Both the position numbers and the translations under genes were made by a program. The notes beneath the pieces were generated by a model. That model did no database searches and was not told the DNA's origin. It saw only the letters and a list, made by a program, of their open reading frames with translations. Below, piece after piece: positions 26,501 to 33,191 of a stretch of DNA of 53,206 bases. This stretch comes from a bacterium (GTDB lineage: Bacteria > 4484-113), in NCBI GenBank assembly GCA_021163765.1, contig JAGGTK010000032.1:1-53206 (forward strand). The letters are read 5' to 3'. Position 1 is the first letter of the stretch. The number at the start of each line of letters is the position of its first letter.

Positions 26501-27786
26501 GAATCAGCAGCAGCCTTGTTGGCCCACTGGATGGTGAAGTTGGTGTCATAGAAGATGACATGTTCTAGGATGCTGTCCAGAATCAGGTTTTTCTCATTTT
26601 CGCTTTTTCGCAGCGCTTCCTCGGCACGCTTGAGTTCGCTTATGTCAGAGGTGATAATCAACTGCGCGGGTCGTTCCTGGTAGGCAAGCGGCTTTACATA
26701 TATTTCCGCCGGAAACTCCTCGCCGCTGGCCCGCTGCAGAATAGCGTAGTAATGGTCAGGCACGTCCGAATCGCCCTTCTTGCGGGTTTCCATGTATGAT
26801 GCAAGGCGTTCTTGCTCCCGTTCAACCACTCTGGACAGCAGGTTGTCTTGCTCGATCTCAGCCAGGCTTTGATATCCGGTCATTTCCATGCCCGCGCGAT
26901 TAGCGAAAACCACTCTGTCGTCCTGAATGATGGTAACCGCCTGGGGGAGCGTTTCCACGAGAGTCCGGCACTTCTGCTCGCTTTCGAGGAGTGCATCTTC
27001 AGCCTGCTTGCGCTCGGTGATGTCTTCAAGGATTGTAATGTCGTCGCCAGACCCGGGGATTACCCCGGTATTGATCTTCACGGTTCGCTGCTCGCCGTCT
27101 TTCCGGACGAGGACAGCTTCGTGGCTTTCAGATGCGCTGCCCTCTCTTCGCGCCCTGTGATACTCAAGAACTTGAAGCGCAACTTCGTCCGAATGGATGT
27201 CTGTGATTGCCATGCCTCCGACCAGCTCGTTCTCGGTGTATCCGGTAAGCTCGGAGAACTTTTTATTAACCAGGATGAACGCTCCTTCATCGGTTATCTT
27301 GGCCATCGGCAGTGCGGAGTACTCAAAAAGGTTGCGGTACCTTTCCTCGCTTTCAGAAAGCGCGACATCGGCCAGCCTGAGATCCGCTTTTCTCAGGCGC
27401 CAGCTTAGCTCGGCGACGACCGTTCCTGTCAGCAATAGCATAATGGCCCTCACGCCTTCTTCGAGAATGCCCGGTGTCCCTATGCCGATTGAGTGCGAGA
27501 CCAGCAGCGCAAGCGCCAGCACAGCCGCGACATAGATGCCGCGCCGGCCCCACCAGAGCGCACTGAGAACGACGGGAATGTAGAAAAGGTGGCTGTAGAG
27601 AATCTCCAAGTGAATTACGAAGTGGAAGTAGGCTGCGAGCGCAATGCACGCCACCACCATTAACGCTGTGATTACGAGTCTCACTTTCCCTTTAGCCTCC
27701 TTGGGCTTTGGTTGGTATCCGGTACTTAAAGCCGGAGCATTTTGATGTCCAGGTTGCACTTTACTCGGCTGGCGTCCGGTTTTCAA
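23599..27786 (-). CDS. Membrane sensor with ten PAS domains and no output domain
   Basis: This 1395-residue protein has an N-terminal membrane region of about four helices (residues about 35-125, MASE-like). I then count ten consecutive PAS/PAC units of about 120 residues, most introduced by SEE.yR.L and closed by ITERKRAE-type linkers. After the tenth PAC it stops (ITKREPKGGSR). There is no histidine kinase, GGDEF, EAL, methyl-accepting or DNA-binding domain, and none appears before the next gene. The third unit has an unusual CEGCP motif. TTG 27786 lies 12 nt after pyrH; GTG 27684, with AAGGAGG 11 nt upstream, is an alternative start. It may act through partner proteins, or it may have lost an output domain. 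Confidence 0.88.
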   Translation of the reverse strand: MKTGRQPSKVQPGHQNAPALSTGYQPKPKEAKGKVRLVITALMVVACIALAAYFHFVIHLEILYSHLFYIPVVLSALWWGRRGIYVAAVLALALLVSHSIGIGTPGILEEGVRAIMLLLTGTVVAELSWRLRKADLRLADVALSESEERYRNLFEYSALPMAKITDEGAFILVNKKFSELTGYTENELVGGMAITDIHSDEVALQVLEYHRARREGSASESHEAVLVRKDGEQRTVKINTGVIPGSGDDITILEDITERKQAEDALLESEQKCRTLVETLPQAVTIIQDDRVVFANRAGMEMTGYQSLAEIEQDNLLSRVVEREQERLASYMETRKKGDSDVPDHYYAILQRASGEEFPAEIYVKPLAYQERPAQLIITSDISELKRAEEALRKSENEKNLILDSILEHVIFYDTNFTIQWANKAAADSLGLTPGDLTGKHCYMLWHGHDEPCEGCPVQKALKTGKSGRIEISTPDGRVWAIQGYPVRDEKDSVVGAVEFTMEITERKRAEEALKATEELYRTTINATDDIVFLRDRTGRCVHINKALLKAIGIEKSEIIGKTLAEVGKIPLENAQLYDEMHRRVVKTGQPVSFNDTLVLRNRTMMVETRMWPVKDASGEVTYVAGFGRDISQHRRAQNRLRKERDFSTKLIQASPVFFIAIDAEGKIAMLNDAMLNALGYTSEEVAGKNYLDKLVAKADREQALKAFQSVKNDPQQLPTEHRIRAKDGRELLVEWHGGPVFDEKGEVEFVFGYGVDVTDRRQAEQTLRDTQLRLATLLEHMPDVVFYETGGGREFISDNVHEYLGYPAEELTRDRDAFPKLIHPDDKPGVDENVRKWHESGEVGELCQRFRVKRADGEYVWLEDRMVRVKPKDAPPYMTGMMIDITKQKQEEEELHRMATAVIHANDAITFQDLEGTITGWNKAAERMYGYSASEVIGKNMSEILPGRTKQDVEQFLAGEAGPEPIRHIETRRETKNGRVLDVMVTFSPVLVANKVIGFTTIERDITERKLAEKKLQASEERFRQVAENAQEWIWEVDANGLYTYASPVVEKILGYKPEDLVGKMHFYDLFLPDRRDELKKMAFEVFHKKQAFREFVNLNSSKDGHEVWLSTSGVPLLDKKGNLLGYRGADTDITEPKRAENALLESEEKYRALVNSIQDGVFIIQDEKIIFINEAFARMIGYTTGELTGIKFQTLVAPEDLEMVADRYRRRQAGEDVPGEYEYKILHKDGTTRVFVNMQVELVPYRGAVASMGTLKNITERKRAERALRESEDRYRSLLEQTQVPISVIQGFVHVYVNPAYCRLLGYEDCEELLGKPLEATIAPADRDMVRERYRKRLAGIDVPSVYELRHLRKDGGIIWVEASVQLRDFEGHPAVQAASRKITKREPKGGSR

Positions 27787-27798
27787 TCTGGCAGGCGA

Positions 27799-28518
27799 CT
27801 AGCGCTCGCCAGAGGCATTAACCAGAGTGCCGATATTCTCGCCGCGTGTGGCAGCCTGGAGCATTCCGGGCTTCAGGATATTGAACACGACGACCGGCAG
27901 GTTGTTGTCCCGGCAGAGCGTGAAAGCTGTCGGATCGAGAATCCGCAGGTCCTTAGCGATGGCCTCGTTGAAGCTGACGGCGTCGTAGAGCTTTGCGTCA
28001 GGATGCTCCTCCGGGTCCCTGTCGTAAACGCCGTCCACTCGCGTGCCCTTGAACACGACCTGGGCGCCGATTTCCAGCGCCCGTTGCACCGCAGCGGTGT
28101 CGGTTGAGAAGTAGGGGCGTCCCATGCCGGCGGCAAGCACGACAATGCGTCCCTTTTCAAGATGGCGGATGGCGCGGCGCCTGATGTAGGGCTCCGCAAC
28201 CTCGTCCATTCTCACGGAGGTGACGAGTCGCGTCTCCCCGCCCAGGGATTCCAGGACATCCTGCAGCGCGAGCCCGTTGATTATGGTTGCGAGCATTCCG
28301 ATATGGTCGCCCGTTGCGCGCCTGTAGCCGTCGTTAGTGAGCGAAGCTCCACGGAACAGGTTGCCCCCGCCAATCAGGACGGCGACCTGCGCCCCCAGGT
28401 GTTGAGTTTCAAGTATCTCGCGCCCGAATGTTGTCAGTGTTGCGCGGTGGAAGCCCGTTTTATCCGGGCCATGCAGCACTTCGCCGGATAGTTTCAGCAG
28501 AATTCGCTGGTATGCCAC
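27799..28518 (-). CDS. pyrH: UMP kinase PyrH
   Basis: PyrH phosphorylates UMP to UDP. The 239-residue protein shows ILLKLSGEVL at the N-terminus, VLIGGGNLFRGASL, and the distal FKGTRVDGVYDRDPEEHPDAKLYD segment typical of bacterial UMP kinases. The start is GTG 28518. TAGAAT lies 7 nt before it with no Shine-Dalgarno, another leaderless-type gene. The usual neighbours tsf and frr are absent. Instead the ten-PAS sensor follows after 12 nt and is probably co-transcribed. Confidence 0.95.
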   Translation of the reverse strand: MAYQRILLKLSGEVLHGPDKTGFHRATLTTFGREILETQHLGAQVAVLIGGGNLFRGASLTNDGYRRATGDHIGMLATIINGLALQDVLESLGGETRLVTSVRMDEVAEPYIRRRAIRHLEKGRIVVLAAGMGRPYFSTDTAAVQRALEIGAQVVFKGTRVDGVYDRDPEEHPDAKLYDAVSFNEAIAKDLRILDPTAFTLCRDNNLPVVVFNILKPGMLQAATRGENIGTLVNASGER

Positions 28519-28525
28519 GAAGCAG

Positions 28526-28531
28526 ATTCTA
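28526..28531 (-). promoter_or_regulatory. -10 box of pyrH
   Basis: TAGAAT lies 7 nt before the GTG start at 28518, with TTGTAT about 19 bp further upstream as a possible -35. Confidence 0.55.
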
Positions 28532-28675
28532 CCAGATAGCGCTATTTGGGATACAATATTAGTCTGGCTGCGGTTATGCGCGGCCGCCAGTGAACCTTGA
28601 CAGTGCTCATCCGGCAGCCTATAGTCTCGCGGCGGATTTCACCTGTGGTAGGCTTGGCCGGTGGCCTTACGATAC

Positions 28676-28747
28676 GAGCCATTAGCTCAGTGGTAGAGCA
28701 TCGGACTTTTAATCCGAGTGTCGCAGGTTCGAATCCTGCATGGCTCA
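28676..28747 (+). tRNA. tRNA-Lys (anticodon TTT)
   Basis: The cloverleaf is complete. The acceptor GAGCCAT pairs with ATGGCTC. The anticodon stem TCGGA/TCCGA encloses loop CTTTTAA, so the anticodon is TTT. The T-arm is GCAGG-TTCGAAT-CCTGC. The CCA is not encoded. It lies 5 nt before tRNA-Glu, so the two are probably one transcript. Confidence 0.97.
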
Positions 28748-28752
28748 CTTGC

Positions 28753-28825
28753 GGCCCCATCGTCTAGTGGACTAGGACATCACTCTTTCAAGGTGAAAAC
28801 GCGGGTTCAATTCCCGCTGGGGCTA
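28753..28825 (+). tRNA. tRNA-Glu (anticodon TTC)
   Basis: The acceptor GGCCCCA pairs with TGGGGCT, with a G-U first pair. The anticodon stem TCACT/GGTGA holds loop CTTTCAA, so the anticodon is TTC. The T-arm is GCGGG-TTCAATT-CCCGC. The CCA is not encoded. Confidence 0.95.
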
Positions 28826-28834
28826 TACTTCATT

Positions 28835-29059
28835 TCACAGCACGTCGTTCAATTCTTCTCTGGTTATACCAGCCTGCTTCAGGATTTCCATCAGCGTTCC
28901 CTGCGGGAGAACCTTCCTATGGCGCGGCACGACAGTTCTACGCTTCGTCTTAGGATGGTAGTAGACGTGATGGCTTCCTCGAACTCGATCCAATACGAAG
29001 CCCTTCTTCTCTAGAATCTTGATAACCTTATCGGCAGTTAGTGAAGGCAGCTTAGGCAT
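28835..29059 (-). CDS. hicA: HicA family toxin (YcfA-like), pair 1
   Basis: This 74-residue double-stranded-RNA-binding-fold mRNA interferase matches HicA: LPSLTADKVIKILEKKGF, then VRGSHHVYYHP with the catalytic GSH histidine, PRHRKVLPQGTL, and a C-terminal ILKQAGITREEL. It overlaps the 3' end of the upstream hicB by 8 nt, so the order is hicB-hicA, the reverse of the commonest order. All residues expected for an active toxin are present. It lies 9 bp from tRNA-Glu, and tRNA flanks are common insertion neighbourhoods for such modules. Confidence 0.93.
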   Translation of the reverse strand: MPKLPSLTADKVIKILEKKGFVLDRVRGSHHVYYHPKTKRRTVVPRHRKVLPQGTLMEILKQAGITREELNDVL

Positions 29060-29285
29060 GGGTTTCTACACTAAGTGAATACTCCAGCATGTCTTCGTCC
29101 GTCGGTATCTCCTCGTCGTGCGCTTTCAGGCTCTCGATATACGCCCCGATGGCTTCTCGCGCCATGTCAATGGCTTCCTCCACAGTGTCGCCGTAGGTCA
29201 CGCAGCCCGGCAGAGACGGAACCGTCACGGTATAGCCGCCCTCCGGCTCCTTTTTCAGATGAATCCTGTATCGAACTGAATTCAT
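29052..29285 (-). CDS. hicB: HicB family antitoxin, pair 1
   Basis: This 77-residue protein has the HicB partial RNase H-like fold: YRIHLKKEPEGGYTVTVPSLPGCVTYGDTVEEA, then MAREAIGAYIESL. It should neutralise the HicA encoded just downstream. ATG 29285 is chosen because AAGGTG lies just upstream, and it begins the first beta strand; the longer frame up to 29306 is not needed. It has no added HTH or RHH domain, so autoregulation by this protein alone is uncertain. A TATAAT box lies at 29310-29305. Confidence 0.93.
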   Translation of the reverse strand: MNSVRYRIHLKKEPEGGYTVTVPSLPGCVTYGDTVEEAIDMAREAIGAYIESLKAHDEEIPTDEDMLEYSLSVETHA

Positions 29286-29304
29286 GAAATCACCTTGCAG
29301 AAGC

Positions 29305-29310
29305 ATTATA
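29305..29310 (-). promoter_or_regulatory. -10 box of the hicB-hicA module
   Basis: TATAAT lies 19 nt before the hicB ATG, with the AAGGTG Shine-Dalgarno between them. Confidence 0.55.
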
Positions 29311-29382
29311 ACAGAAGCTCTGCCTGAAGGATGTATGCTGGCAAGCGGGACGGTTCCGGGATTCCCGCATCTTTCTATAGGC

Positions 29383-29448
29383 TTGCGCTCGCACGTTCGC
29401 GCGTATACAATGTGGAGCGACGTGCCCCGGGCATTTCGCGCCGGGGCA
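29383..29448 (+). promoter_or_regulatory. Promoter and leader hairpin of the oligoendopeptidase gene
   Basis: TTGCGC (29383-29388), a 17-bp spacer, and TACAAT (29406-29411). The predicted leader is about 95 nt and opens with a perfect 8-bp hairpin (TGCCCCGG 29423-29430, CCGGGGCA 29441-29448, 10-nt loop). There is no T-run. Confidence 0.65.
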
Positions 29449-29511
29449 ACGCTATCATTACGAGTGCTACGCAGTCACACATGCACCGGGTAATCCACCA
29501 AAGGAGTTCAA

Positions 29512-31317
29512 ATGGCTGAAGGAAAACAGGGCGTAACGTGGGATCTGACAAGCTTCTTTCCCGAATTCAATGGGGATGAGATGCTCGACTTCAAGAAGCA
29601 GCTCGAAGCTGACATCGCGAAACTGCAGAAGATGGCCAGCGAACTGGAGCCGCTCAAGTCAACTAACGCGAAGGAATGGGAAGAGGTAATCCTGCTGGCG
29701 GAGGACTTCTACGCCCGGCTGGGGCATATCTTCTCCTATGTGCACTGTCTGAAAACCGCGCACACGGACAGGGAGGAATACTCGCAGGAAGAGGCGAAGC
29801 TGATGAGGCTTGCTGCTGAATACGAGAAGTTCGCCGTGGACGTGATGCACGGCTTCAAGCACGCCACCGACAAGGTGTTTGAAACCTTCACGCGCCGCAG
29901 GAAGCTCAAGCCCATCGCGCACTCACTCCGGAGGACGCGCGAGAAGGCGATGCACACGATGTCGCGCGAGGAGGAGAAGCTCACCGCCGACCTTAACGTG
30001 GACGGCCTCCGCGCGTGGGGGAGGCTTTACGACAAGGTTTCGGGCAAGCTTGAATTCGAAATGGAATACCCCGACGGGCGCAAGGAGATAATGCCCATAT
30101 CCCAGTGGCGTTCCCTGATGTCAGATGCAGACCGGGAGGTCGGCAAAGCCGCCTTCGAGGGCGGAAACAAGGCGTGGGAGAGCATCGAGGATGTCTGCGC
30201 GGCGGCACTCAACGCCATTTCAGGCACCCGCCTTACGCTCAACAGGTATCGCGGATACGACCATTACCTGGATATCGCGCTATTCCAGTCGCAGGTTACG
30301 CGGGAGACGCTGGACGCAATGTACCAGGCAATCCACGAGAATATCGAAGTCGGCCGCGAAATCTTCCGCGCGAAGGCGAAGTTCATGGGACGCGACGGCA
30401 TCTACTGGTTTGAGCGCGAAGCCCCGCTGCCGCTCGAATCCGCCGAGCGCTTCACCTGGAAGCAGGGCATAGATATGGTGAACCGTGCGTTCTCGACTGT
30501 CTACCCGAAACTCGGCAAGTATTACCGCTCGTTCTTGAAGAAGCGCTGGCTGGAGTCGGAAGTGCGCCCGCACAAGCTTCCAGGCGCGTACTGTACGGGC
30601 TCGGAGTTCACGCGCGAACAGCGAGTGTATATGACCTTCAACGGCGCGCTCAGCGACGTGACCACGATGGCGCACGAAGTGGGGCACGCCTTCCACGGGC
30701 ACATACTCAAAGATATGCGCCCGATGGCTCAGCAGTACCCGATGACACTCGCCGAGACCGCGTCCATATTCGGCGAGCATATCCTGGCGGAAGGCATCTA
30801 TGAGGACGACCGCATAAGCGACGACCAGAAACTGCTGATGCTCGACGCTGACCTGGGCGGCGACGCGGTGCTGCTGCTGGATATAACGGTGCGCTTCGAG
30901 TTTGAGAAGGCGCTGCACGACGAGCGCATAAACGGTGAACTGAGCGTCGAGCGGCTTAAGGACCTGATGCTTGAAAAACAGCGCGAGGTGTTTGGCGATT
31001 GTTTGCTTGAGGAGAGCGCCGACCCGATGTTCTGGGCCAGCAAGCTGCACTTCTACATCACCGGAGTGACATTCTACAACTTCCCCTACACCTTCGGCTT
31101 CCTGATTGCGCGCGCGCTCTACAACCTGCTCAAGGAGGAAGGCCCATCGTTCCTCCCTCGCTACGAGGAGTTTTTGAAGCTCACTGGTTCCGACACGGTC
31201 GAAAACGTGGTCAGGCGCTCCATCGGCGAGGACACCACCGATCCCGCCTTCTGGGCAAAGGCAATCAAGAGCCTGGAAGAGCCGCTGAAGCGGTATAAGA
31301 AGCTTCTGAAGAAGTAA
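29512..31317 (+). CDS. pepF: M3 family oligoendopeptidase F
   Basis: This is a 601-residue cytosolic zinc metallopeptidase predicted to cut short peptides. The zinc site TTMAHEVGHAFHGH has its HEVGH at residues 388-392, with a downstream AETASIFGE supplying the third ligand. Length and the N-terminal helical region fit the M3B group. AAAGGAG precedes the ATG. The 3' end of this gene is present twice more downstream as degraded fragments, interleaved with toxin-antitoxin genes. The intact gene itself shows no damage. Confidence 0.96.
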   Translation: MAEGKQGVTWDLTSFFPEFNGDEMLDFKKQLEADIAKLQKMASELEPLKSTNAKEWEEVILLAEDFYARLGHIFSYVHCLKTAHTDREEYSQEEAKLMRLAAEYEKFAVDVMHGFKHATDKVFETFTRRRKLKPIAHSLRRTREKAMHTMSREEEKLTADLNVDGLRAWGRLYDKVSGKLEFEMEYPDGRKEIMPISQWRSLMSDADREVGKAAFEGGNKAWESIEDVCAAALNAISGTRLTLNRYRGYDHYLDIALFQSQVTRETLDAMYQAIHENIEVGREIFRAKAKFMGRDGIYWFEREAPLPLESAERFTWKQGIDMVNRAFSTVYPKLGKYYRSFLKKRWLESEVRPHKLPGAYCTGSEFTREQRVYMTFNGALSDVTTMAHEVGHAFHGHILKDMRPMAQQYPMTLAETASIFGEHILAEGIYEDDRISDDQKLLMLDADLGGDAVLLLDITVRFEFEKALHDERINGELSVERLKDLMLEKQREVFGDCLLEESADPMFWASKLHFYITGVTFYNFPYTFGFLIARALYNLLKEEGPSFLPRYEEFLKLTGSDTVENVVRRSIGEDTTDPAFWAKAIKSLEEPLKRYKKLLKK

Positions 31318-31373
31318 CCGGCAATTCCTAGCTGACCACGGACACCCGTTGAGTAGCTTGGAGGCATTCAAGG

Positions 31374-31379
31374 TATAAT
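31374..31379 (+). promoter_or_regulatory. -10 box of the RelE/ParE-type module
   Basis: TATAAT lies 18 nt before ATG 31398. TTGAGT at 31349-31354 gives a 19-bp spacer. Confidence 0.5.
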
Positions 31380-31397
31380 GGTAGTGGAAAGTGCAAC

Positions 31398-31637
31398 ATG
31401 GCGAGGACACCCAGGAAAGCACTACTTGAAAAGGCGACCGCACAACTTGCATCGCTGGGCGCCGATCATCTCAAGATCGTAAACGAGTTCCTCGATTCTC
31501 TACAAGATCAAAGCGGAGATGAGGAAACCACCGAGATACGGGAGATTCCGGGAATCCTCGACGACATCAAGAAAGCCCTCGCGGACTTAGAGGAAGGCAA
31601 GGTCGTTCGGTTCGCAGAGATACGCCGCGATGTATGA
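31398..31637 (+). CDS. Putative antitoxin of a RelE/ParE-type pair
   Basis: This 79-residue hydrophilic protein is mostly helical and acidic in its second half (DEETTEIREIPGILDDIKKALADLEEGK), ending in a basic tail. It overlaps the next gene by 8 nt, and its position directly before a RelE-fold toxin marks it as the cognate antitoxin. I do not recognise a DNA-binding fold with certainty. The phrase IPGILDDIKKALADLEEGKVVRFAEIRRDV resembles antitoxin tails that wrap around RelE-type toxins. The call rests mainly on context. Confidence 0.7.
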   Translation: MARTPRKALLEKATAQLASLGADHLKIVNEFLDSLQDQSGDEETTEIREIPGILDDIKKALADLEEGKVVRFAEIRRDV

Positions 31638-32007
31638 GATTATCCTGTCGCGCAAAGCCCGTCGGTTTTATGAGAAGTGTGAGTTTGGGCTGGCCAGGAA
31701 GCTGAACCGCTGTTTCGATATTCTGGCCAACAGCCCGCACAAGCATCCAAATATCAAGTTGTTGAAGGGACCGCTTAGGGGCATATTTAGCTACCGGCTT
31801 GGCGATTGGAGAGTTCTCTATACCGTAAGCCGGGAGGGCAAGGCCGTCTATGTCCTGCCCATCAGAGAGAGAGAAGCAAGGCGTACAAGTAGTGGAGAAA
31901 TAAGTACAGACACAATGAATCCTGCCCGCCGTTGGCTGAGAAACCTTCTTAGCGAACGCTTATCAGGAGCCTGGAGGAACCGCCGGCGAGATATAAGGAG
32001 CTATTAA
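31630..32007 (+). CDS. RelE/ParE family toxin with C-terminus fused to peptidase-derived sequence
   Basis: The first about 82 residues are a RelE/ParE-type toxin: ILSRKARRFYEKCEFGLARKL, then ILANSPHKHPNIKLLKGPLRGIFSYRLGDWRVLY and AVYVLPI. The normal end of the family (roughly GHRR.vY) is missing. From residue 84 the frame continues into RRTSSGEISTDTMNPARRW, which matches the pepF sequence RRSIGEDTTDPAFW in phase, and then runs out of frame to a stop at 32007. The toxin gene thus seems to have lost its last few codons at a recombination junction. Whether it is active is open. The family call for the N-terminal part is firm. Confidence 0.83.
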   Translation: MYEIILSRKARRFYEKCEFGLARKLNRCFDILANSPHKHPNIKLLKGPLRGIFSYRLGDWRVLYTVSREGKAVYVLPIREREARRTSSGEISTDTMNPARRWLRNLLSERLSGAWRNRRRDIRSY

Positions 32008-32015
32008 GAAAATAG
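31879..32015 (+). pseudogene. Degraded 3' end of a pepF copy (fragment B)
   Basis: The translation shows RRTSSGE..DTMNPA..W and, after a frame change, IRSLEEPPARYKELLRK followed by a stop. These match the last part of pepF: RRSIGEDTTDPAFWAKA, then IKSLEEPLKRYKKLLKK and its stop codon. A net insertion of about 20 nt separates the two halves. The first half is read in frame with the toxin gene. Confidence 0.8.
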
Positions 32016-32036
32016 AAGGGCTACCGCAAGAGCAGC

Positions 32037-32282
32037 CTATACTGTGATCTTCGCTGGCTGGTTCTGAATCACTATCCGCGCATCAGGATTCGCGGGAGGC
32101 ACTGGTAGCCCTTTTTCTTTCAGCAGGCTCACGTGCTCTTTCATCCCCCACTTCGCCTTGTATATGCAGTCTTCAATGGAGCTTCCCACGCCGGTAAAGC
32201 CTTCCAGTTCAGGGGAGTAGAATCCGAAGAAGTCAGGCTCTTCCGTCGCCTCAATGACCAGAGAGTATTCCAGTTCAATCAT
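32037..32282 (-). CDS. hicB: HicB family antitoxin, pair 2
   Basis: This 81-residue protein has a HicB-type fold: YSLVIEATEEPDFFGFYSPE, LEGFTGVGSSIEDCIYKAKW, then GMKEHVSLLKEKGLPVPPANPDARIVIQNQ. It lies 6 nt downstream of hicA 2, in the common hicA-hicB order. It is only distantly similar to HicB 1 near 29 kb, so the two modules were acquired independently rather than by local duplication. AGGTGA lies upstream of the ATG. Confidence 0.9.
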   Translation of the reverse strand: MIELEYSLVIEATEEPDFFGFYSPELEGFTGVGSSIEDCIYKAKWGMKEHVSLLKEKGLPVPPANPDARIVIQNQPAKITV

Positions 32283-32288
32283 TATTCA

Positions 32289-32492
32289 TCACCTGTTCCT
32301 GTCTTGTCCTTTAATGCCGGCAGCCTTGAGTATCGCATTGCACGTTCCTCTTGGCACCTCTTTGGAGCCGTGATAGTCAACGCGTATGATCCTTTCCCAA
32401 CCGTCTTTGGCGTAGTATCTCACCGAGCCCTTTTCCTTTACCGTTTTGAAACCGTTCTCCACAAGTAGTCTTACGAGTTCGCTGAATTTCAC
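32289..32492 (-). CDS. hicA: HicA family toxin, pair 2, without the canonical GSH histidine
   Basis: This 67-residue protein starts at GTG 32492: KFSELVRLLVENGFKTVKEKG, then SVRYYAKDGWERIIRVDYHG and SKEVPRGTCNAILKAAGIKGQ. The fold and the EVPRGT..AILKAAGI ending are typical of HicA, but the catalytic histidine position in GSH reads GSV. A histidine remains at DYHGS. It may therefore be a natural variant subfamily or an inactive toxin. The longer frame to 32672 reads through the pepF remnant and is not coding. TATAAT lies 16 nt upstream. Confidence 0.87.
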   Translation of the reverse strand: MKFSELVRLLVENGFKTVKEKGSVRYYAKDGWERIIRVDYHGSKEVPRGTCNAILKAAGIKGQDRNR

Positions 32493-32508
32493 GATTACCG
32501 CCACAGAA

Positions 32509-32514
32509 ATTATA
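32509..32514 (-). promoter_or_regulatory. -10 box of the hicA-hicB pair 2
   Basis: TATAAT lies 16 nt before the GTG of hicA 2. Confidence 0.5.
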
Positions 32515-32565
32515 ACATCACCAGGTATGGCGTATCCCCGTAGACGGCTCCCTTGCGATGCCAAG

Positions 32566-32682
32566 GCAGGCTTCAGTGCGAGATTCCTGTCGCAGCACGA
32601 GGATTTCTTAAAGCTCTCGGGTTCCGACACGGTCGAAAACGTAGTGAAGCGCACCTTAGGCGTTGACGCCACCGATTCCGCC
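32566..32682 (+). pseudogene. Degraded 3' region of a pepF copy (fragment A)
   Basis: The translation reads FLSQHEDFLKLSGSDTVE and continues NVVKRTLGVDATDSA. It aligns with pepF FLPRYEEFLKLTGSDTVE and NVVRRSIGEDTTDPA. An exact 23-nt DNA match (32620-32642 to 31186-31208) shows it is a real copy. Homology ends just before the stop codon of the GNAT gene. Fragments A and B overlap by about 12 codons of the original gene but lie in swapped order. Confidence 0.88.
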
Positions 32683-32687
32683 CGCAG

Positions 32688-33191
32688 CTATGCTAAACGT
32701 TTAGCCATTCTCAATTCCAACCGTTCATAGTTCATAGACTCGTACAGTTCTATTGCAGGCGAGTTAGCGACGTATACGGTAAGCTCCAACGTTTTTAAGT
32801 TGTTTTCCCTTGCCCATTTTTCCACCTCGAGCATAAGGGAAAGCCCCACACTTTGCCTTCTGAATTCTGGATGGATTTCCAAATATACGATGGTTAAGAA
32901 GGGAGATTCGAGCAAATCGTCGCCGTGTGTCTCAATTTTACCTAGAACGAACCCCGCGAAACGTGCGTCCACTTCGCATACGAGCATAATACTACTTTCA
33001 TCTAAGAGCGCTGTCTCAAACTCGGAAACAGTCTTGTCCGTTGGAGGCGGTGTTTGTATTGTTCGCTCAAACTCAGGCGGGACAAGTGAAGCTATATATC
33101 TTATGGTGTTTAGGTGTAACTCAGCGATGCTCACTAGGTCTCCTTTGCCCGCGACCCTGACGTGCTTCAGTTCTTGCCTACTGTTTCCCAA
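32688..33191 (-). CDS. GNAT family N-acetyltransferase, possible toxin
   Basis: This 167-residue protein has the GNAT acetyl-CoA site IVYLEIHPEFRRQSVGLSLM, followed by EVEKWARENNLKTLELTVYV and SPAIELYESMNYE. The N-terminal VRVAGKGDLVSIAEL is the usual first strand of the family. The start is TTG 33191, inside the last codons of a 35-codon upstream gene (14-nt overlap), so translation is coupled. A GTG at LVSI with AAAGGAG upstream would remove the first strand and is less likely. The gene is visibly richer in A and T than its neighbours. The substrate is unknown; the linked small gene makes a tRNA-acetylating toxin conceivable. Confidence 0.85.
   Translation of the reverse strand: MGNSRQELKHVRVAGKGDLVSIAELHLNTIRYIASLVPPEFERTIQTPPPTDKTVSEFETALLDESSIMLVCEVDARFAGFVLGKIETHGDDLLESPFLTIVYLEIHPEFRRQSVGLSLMLEVEKWARENNLKTLELTVYVANSPAIELYESMNYERLELRMAKRLA
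32692..32705. repeat. 14-bp perfect palindrome
   Basis: GCTAAACGTTTAGC lies at the very end of the GNAT gene, 9 bp from the edge of pepF fragment A. It may be a recombination or protein-binding site, or chance. Confidence 0.4.

Noticed and set aside
33121..33150. GTG start with strong AAAGGAG for the GNAT gene
   Set aside because: It would remove the conserved first beta strand (VRVAGKGDL), so the upstream TTG coupled to the mini-gene is preferred.
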